From JAWXBK01 sp040878185 (lineage in GTDB: Bacteria; Pseudomonadota; Alphaproteobacteria; Dongiales; Dongiaceae): DNA of 64,000 nucleotides. Made by a program: the position numbers and the translations under genes. Below the pieces are notes generated by a model. It was not told where the DNA came from and searched no databases. It saw only the letters and a list, made by a program, of their open reading frames with translations. Shown in pieces: positions 60,537-64,000 of this stretch. How positions within the stretch are numbered: position 1 is the first letter of the stretch; the number at the start of each line of letters is the position of its first letter. Where the stretch lies: the NCBI GenBank assembly GCA_040878185.1, contig JBBDMS010000022.1, positions 62,001 to 126,000 on the forward strand, given 5' to 3'.

Positions 60537-61589
60537 TCAATCGGAATCGGGCGGCGGCTTACGTCTGGAATACCGGGCCCTCAGGTCCTCCGTATCGGCT
60601 TCGCCCCAGACCGAACGGGTCATCGCCGCATACCGCGGCAGCGCGCGCAAATTCGAGATGATCCCGGGCGGCACGGGCAGACCTGCAATCCGCGTCGCCA
60701 GCAGACCCGTTATCATCGCCTGATGCGGCTCGGAAAGATCATGGTGATGCGGCGGCCAGCCCATGATCCTGAATCGCTTGATACCGCGCATCAGTGTCGC
60801 CTGGACGATGAAAGCGCGTTCCGCATCGTCGAAAGGCATCGCCAAGGCAAGTTCGGCACATTGGCCGCAATGTTCGATCCAAGCCGCGAGCCGCCGATGG
60901 ATCGTCCATTTGAGCCATCGATGATGCTGCGAGCCGATATGGTAGCGCTTGCGATAGCCGTGGCCGGGCTCCGATCGGACGCGAATCATCGCCCCATGCT
61001 CCAGAACCTGCAGCATCCAGAGCGTGTCCGCGGCATACCCGTTGAACTGGTTGGACTTCAGGGCAACGGCGCCTCCCGCGCGGGACCGGCGCACCAGTCC
61101 GCGGAAGGCGACCGCATCGAAATGCTCGGTCAGGAACTTCGACACGCGATCGAACAAGGTTCCGACGATCGGTTTCTGGCTCGCCCACCCCGTCAGCGCA
61201 CCGAACGCCTCGATGTCCGTATAGGCTACCACCGCCTTCGGCCGCCGATCGAGTGTCGCACGCAATGTGGCGACGTAACCGGGTTCGATCAGATCGTCAT
61301 GCGGAATGATGCAATAGTCGTCGGTTTCCACGCGCTCGATCAGTCCATTGATATTGTCGATCCACCCATGGCGCGCTGTCTTCACCACGATGTCGAACCG
61401 CGGATCGGTCGCGAAGGCGCGACATCGGGCGGCGGTGTCGTCGTCGGATAAATCGACCGACACGAGTATGCGCAGGTTATCGTGCGTTTGCGCGGCGATG
61501 TGGGTCAGCGTTTCGCCGACGAAGGCTGCGGCGCGAAAGGCTGGCACGCAGACTGTCACCGTGTCCCGATCTATTTTGCGAACCGCCAT
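60537..61589 (-). CDS. Glycosyltransferase family 2 protein
   Basis: The 350-residue GT-A enzyme begins VTVCVPAFRAAAFVGETLTHI. It has SVDLSDDDTAARC and the metal-binding region YCIIPHDDLIEPGYV, which reads as HDD instead of the usual DDD/DxD. The C-terminal half is Arg-rich and more divergent. It lies 3 bp downstream of the FAD oxidoreductase stop on the same strand, so the pair is an operon. A role in making a surface glycan is likely but the sugar is unknown. Confidence 0.82.
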   Translation of the reverse strand: MAVRKIDRDTVTVCVPAFRAAAFVGETLTHIAAQTHDNLRILVSVDLSDDDTAARCRAFATDPRFDIVVKTARHGWIDNINGLIERVETDDYCIIPHDDLIEPGYVATLRATLDRRPKAVVAYTDIEAFGALTGWASQKPIVGTLFDRVSKFLTEHFDAVAFRGLVRRSRAGGAVALKSNQFNGYAADTLWMLQVLEHGAMIRVRSEPGHGYRKRYHIGSQHHRWLKWTIHRRLAAWIEHCGQCAELALAMPFDDAERAFIVQATLMRGIKRFRIMGWPPHHHDLSEPHQAMITGLLATRIAGLPVPPGIISNLRALPRYAAMTRSVWGEADTEDLRARYSRRKPPPDSD

Positions 61590-61592
61590 CGC

Positions 61593-62825
61593 CTAGACCG
61601 CTCCCTCAATCCGGTCGCAGGCTTCGACCGCGAACAGGGGCGCCATCGTGTATTTGCCGGTGTCGACGGAATGATAGCGGCCGTAGGACGAGACACCGAT
61701 ATCGTAGCGCCGATGGAGCTCGCTTGCAGGATCCTCGATACCGGCATCGCCCCAGGCTGCGATCACGCCGCCGCCGACCGTCGCGTTGCCCAGCTGCGTG
61801 CCATACGCCTTCAGCGACGGGACCAGCGTCGACAACGCCGCAAGGCTGGCTTCGGCGATGGCTGCGCGGGCCTCGGCATCGAGCCGCGCGATGAAATCCG
61901 GCGATACGAGCTCGGACGAACTGCCGATCATGCAGTCGGGATACCAGGACAGATAGAGCATGCCGTCGTCGTAGCGCACCGTATCGCCGTAAGAGCCGAG
62001 CACGAAGGTAACCGATGGAACGGGCGGCGTGTCGATTCGTGCCGGCAGCACGAGCCCGAGTTTCGTTCGGTAGAGCCAGGAACGACGGTAGGCGACGTCG
62101 GCGCTGCGGTCGATTTTGAGCCGCCCGGCCCACAGCGCGTTGACGACCTGCCCATAACGCGCGAAGAACCCCTCGCCCTCGCGTTCGCTTTCAACGCCGA
62201 TGCGCCCGTCATCGCCGGGCTTGATGCCGGTAACGTGCGTGTCGCCGATGAACGCGATGCGCGGCTCCGCCGCGATCGCCGCGCGCAACCGTATCGCCAG
62301 GAGACGCGGGTTGGCGAAGCGTTCGCCCGTCCGGTAAGCCATCGGGACGAGCTCGGGATCGAACCGCGCGCTCCGCTCCCGCCCGGTCATGGGCACGACG
62401 AACGGCCGCTTGTCGATTCCGGGATAACGCAGACCGAGCCCTTCGCTCATCGCGTCATAACAAGCTTCGACCCGCGAAAAATGTGCGGCCACACGTTCGA
62501 CGGACAGGAGGCTGGTTCGATGGACGGCGTAGTCGAACGGTTCGCTTTCCAGCATCACCGGCCCGTCGAGCCAGCGCGCCAGGTACGGCACAAAATGAAG
62601 CGCGCCGCGGAGCATGGTCTCGTGGGTCCGTCCGGTCGGATCGTTGGCGTAGACGAGGCCGAGATGGATCTTGCCTTCGTTCCAGAACGAGGCCTGGGTT
62701 ACCGGCTCGCTGCCACGGTCATAGAGGTCCACGCGATGGCCACGCCGTGCGAGTTCCATCGCGATACAACTGCCCTGAATCCCGGCGCCGAGTACGCCGA
62801 CATGAATCGGTAAATGTGACTGCAA
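61593..62825 (-). CDS. FAD-dependent oxidoreductase (DadA/ThiO-like fold)
   Basis: The 410-residue flavoprotein has the dinucleotide motif GVLGAGIQGSCIAMELARRGH at the N-terminus with LYDRGSEPVTQASFWNEGK. The late GDAGIEDPASE segment suggests a ThiO/DadA-type fold. The start is TTG at 62825 with AAGGCGGGG upstream; there is no ATG at the right place. It is translationally close to the GT2 gene (3 bp), which hints at sugar oxidation linked to glycosyl transfer. Substrate is not known. Confidence 0.78.
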   Translation of the reverse strand: MQSHLPIHVGVLGAGIQGSCIAMELARRGHRVDLYDRGSEPVTQASFWNEGKIHLGLVYANDPTGRTHETMLRGALHFVPYLARWLDGPVMLESEPFDYAVHRTSLLSVERVAAHFSRVEACYDAMSEGLGLRYPGIDKRPFVVPMTGRERSARFDPELVPMAYRTGERFANPRLLAIRLRAAIAAEPRIAFIGDTHVTGIKPGDDGRIGVESEREGEGFFARYGQVVNALWAGRLKIDRSADVAYRRSWLYRTKLGLVLPARIDTPPVPSVTFVLGSYGDTVRYDDGMLYLSWYPDCMIGSSSELVSPDFIARLDAEARAAIAEASLAALSTLVPSLKAYGTQLGNATVGGGVIAAWGDAGIEDPASELHRRYDIGVSSYGRYHSVDTGKYTMAPLFAVEACDRIEGAV

Positions 62826-62908
62826 TGCCCCGCCTTGTCGGTCCGGCGCCTAGACGACGGCCGATTATCCGCCCTTCTCGTCGCCCGGACGGCTCTCTCC
62901 TGTCAAAT

Positions 62909-62922
62909 CGGCGCAAGCGCCG
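62909..62922 (-). terminator. GC hairpin downstream of the hybrid kinase
   Basis: CGGCG/CGCCG with a CAAG loop lies 12 bp after the minus-strand stop at 62934. There is no T-run, so termination is tentative. Confidence 0.35.
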
Positions 62923-62933
62923 GCGGGCCGAGG

Positions 62934-64000
62934 TTACTCGTCGAGGGCCGCGCGCACCGCACGCGCGAGCTGCACCGTCCGGAACGGTTTCGGCAGAATT
63001 CGTACCCGCGTCGGATCCGACCAGGAGGCCGTGAAGGCGCTCGCCGGATAGCCCGAGGCATAGAGCGTCTTGATGCCCGGGCGCATATGTCGCGCCTTTT
63101 CCGCAACCACAATGCCGGACATGCCGCCCGGCATTACGATATCGGTCAGCAGCAGATCGATGCTCGCGTCGCTCTCCAGCACCTTGACCGCGCTCGGCCC
63201 GTCGCTTGCTGTGTAAACCTTGTAACCGAGCCCATGGAGCTGCGATTCGATCACATCGCGAATGAGATTGTCGTCCTCGACCACGAGGATGGCCTCGTTG
63301 CCGCCTTCGACCGGCCTCAGTTCGACCGGCTTGCCTTCCGCAACAGATTCGATCTCGGCTGCCGGCAGATAGAGATGCACGGTCGTTCCCTTGTCGACTT
63401 CGGTATCGATCTTCACCTGGCCGCCAGACTGGCTGATGAAGCCGTAGACCGAACTGAGACCGAGGCCGCTGCCCTTGCCGACTTCCTTGGTGGTGAAGAA
63501 CGGTTCGTAGGCGCGCTCGGCAACCTCGGGTTTCATGCCGACGCCGGTATCGATCACCGAGATCAGAACGTAGCGGCCGGGATCGATGCTCGGCTGCAAC
63601 TTTGCATCATCCTCCGAAACTTCGACATTGCGGACCCGGAACGTCAGCGTACCGCCATGCGGCATCGCATCGCGCGCGTTGACGGCCAGGTTGATGAGCG
63701 CGTTTTCGAACTGGTTCGGGTCGACATGCGCCGGCCAGGCATCGGTCGCGATATCCGTGTCGGATTCGATGCTCTCGTTCAGCGAGCGCGTCAGCAGCGG
63801 CATGAGGTCCGGAATCAGGTGCTGGAGCTGCACCGATTGCGGTCGCAGAAGCTGGCGTCGCGCGAAGGCGGAAAGCTGTTCGACCAGCGTTTTGCCGCTA
63901 TCCGCGGCGCGCCCGATCAGCTCGGCCAGATGACGCGACTTCGGATCCGCATCGAGCCGCTCGGACAAGGTTTCGCTGTTCAGCAGGATGACCGCGAGCA
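62934..64000 (-). CDS. Hybrid histidine kinase, C-terminal part (5' end outside window)
   Basis: The frame is open to the window edge and lacks its start. What remains is the end of a HisKA domain (ILLNSETLSERL near the edge, then TLVEQLSAFARRQLLRP), an HATPase domain (N-box ALINLAVNARDAM, G1 DTGVGM, G2 GKGSGLGLSSVYG) and a C-terminal receiver domain with phospho-Asp in DLLLTDIVMPGGMSG. The phosphorylated His and any sensor domain lie beyond base 64000. The architecture matches CckA-type or PAS-hybrid kinases, where the receiver passes phosphate on, but the input cannot be named. Confidence 0.88.
   Translation of the reverse strand, partial: LAVILLNSETLSERLDADPKSRHLAELIGRAADSGKTLVEQLSAFARRQLLRPQSVQLQHLIPDLMPLLTRSLNESIESDTDIATDAWPAHVDPNQFENALINLAVNARDAMPHGGTLTFRVRNVEVSEDDAKLQPSIDPGRYVLISVIDTGVGMKPEVAERAYEPFFTTKEVGKGSGLGLSSVYGFISQSGGQVKIDTEVDKGTTVHLYLPAAEIESVAEGKPVELRPVEGGNEAILVVEDDNLIRDVIESQLHGLGYKVYTASDGPSAVKVLESDASIDLLLTDIVMPGGMSGIVVAEKARHMRPGIKTLYASGYPASAFTASWSDPTRVRILPKPFRTVQLARAVRAALDE

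Noticed and set aside
1..64000. tRNA, rRNA, CRISPR arrays, insertion sequences, prophage
   Set aside because: No cloverleaf-like stretch, no regular spaced repeats, no transposase or integrase was recognised when reading the spacers; only local inverted repeats were seen.

Overview
The window looks like chromosomal core sequence of a GC-rich (about 65%) free-living alphaproteobacterium, most likely Rhodospirillales-like. The evidence is the gene order: pyrG-kdsA-eno-ftsB-pdhABC-lpd-lipA; ispDF-(CcsA-like)-dusB-ntrBC-ntrYX-trkA-hfq-hflX; and mltB-rlpA-dac-tmk-holB-metG-tatD. An IspDF fusion, a lipoyl domain on the pyruvate dehydrogenase E1 beta subunit, an NtrX without GAFTGA and a GANTC-rich promoter all fit that group. 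No sequence search was possible, so the taxonomy is an inference.

Layout. 1-3176: end of pyrG, then kdsA, eno and ftsB. The eno-ftsB gap holds seven GANTC (CcrM-type) sites in 91 bp. 3362-10566: pyruvate dehydrogenase operon (E1a, lipoyl-E1b, E2, a cupin, E3), lipoyl synthase and a COQ10/RatA-like protein. 10641-17953: heme uptake locus with a divergent tonB, then hemP, a TonB-dependent receptor, hmuS and an HmuTUV ABC importer. Two near-identical Fur-like elements lie between tonB and hemP. 17938-20422 (minus): ispDF and a cinA/pncC gene fused in frame to a low-GC DUF429-like domain. 20517-36306: cytochrome c assembly-like membrane protein, dusB, the two nitrogen two-component systems NtrBC and NtrYX, trkA, D-amino-acid aminotransferase, a HAD phosphatase, hfq, hflX, an inositol-monophosphatase-like protein, a 3-hydroxyisobutyrate-dehydrogenase-like protein and mazG.

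36619-47954 is the accessory part: a metallo-beta-lactamase-fold protein with degenerate metal ligands, a LysE exporter, a small lipoprotein, then a minus-strand series of exported proteins (arylsulfatase, formylglycine-generating enzyme, outer-membrane barrel, three small secreted proteins). Beside it are two paralogous patatin-like lipoproteins on either side of a divergent promoter that carries a perfect 16-bp palindrome. 48068-56757 (minus) returns to core genes: PhnP-like hydrolase, tatD, metG, holB, tmk, a D,D-carboxypeptidase, rlpA, mltB and a glycine-zipper lipoprotein. 57434-64000 holds a lipid A-type acyltransferase, an SDR, an amine oxidase-like flavoprotein, a GT2 glycosyltransferase coupled to a FAD oxidoreductase, and a hybrid histidine kinase cut by the window end.

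Best candidates for something undescribed are the CinA-DUF429 fusion (17938-19257), the GANTC cluster before ftsB (2720-2810) and the exported sulfatase/FGE/barrel/secreted-protein cluster with its patatin neighbours (38589-47954). No rRNA, tRNA, CRISPR array, insertion sequence or prophage was seen.
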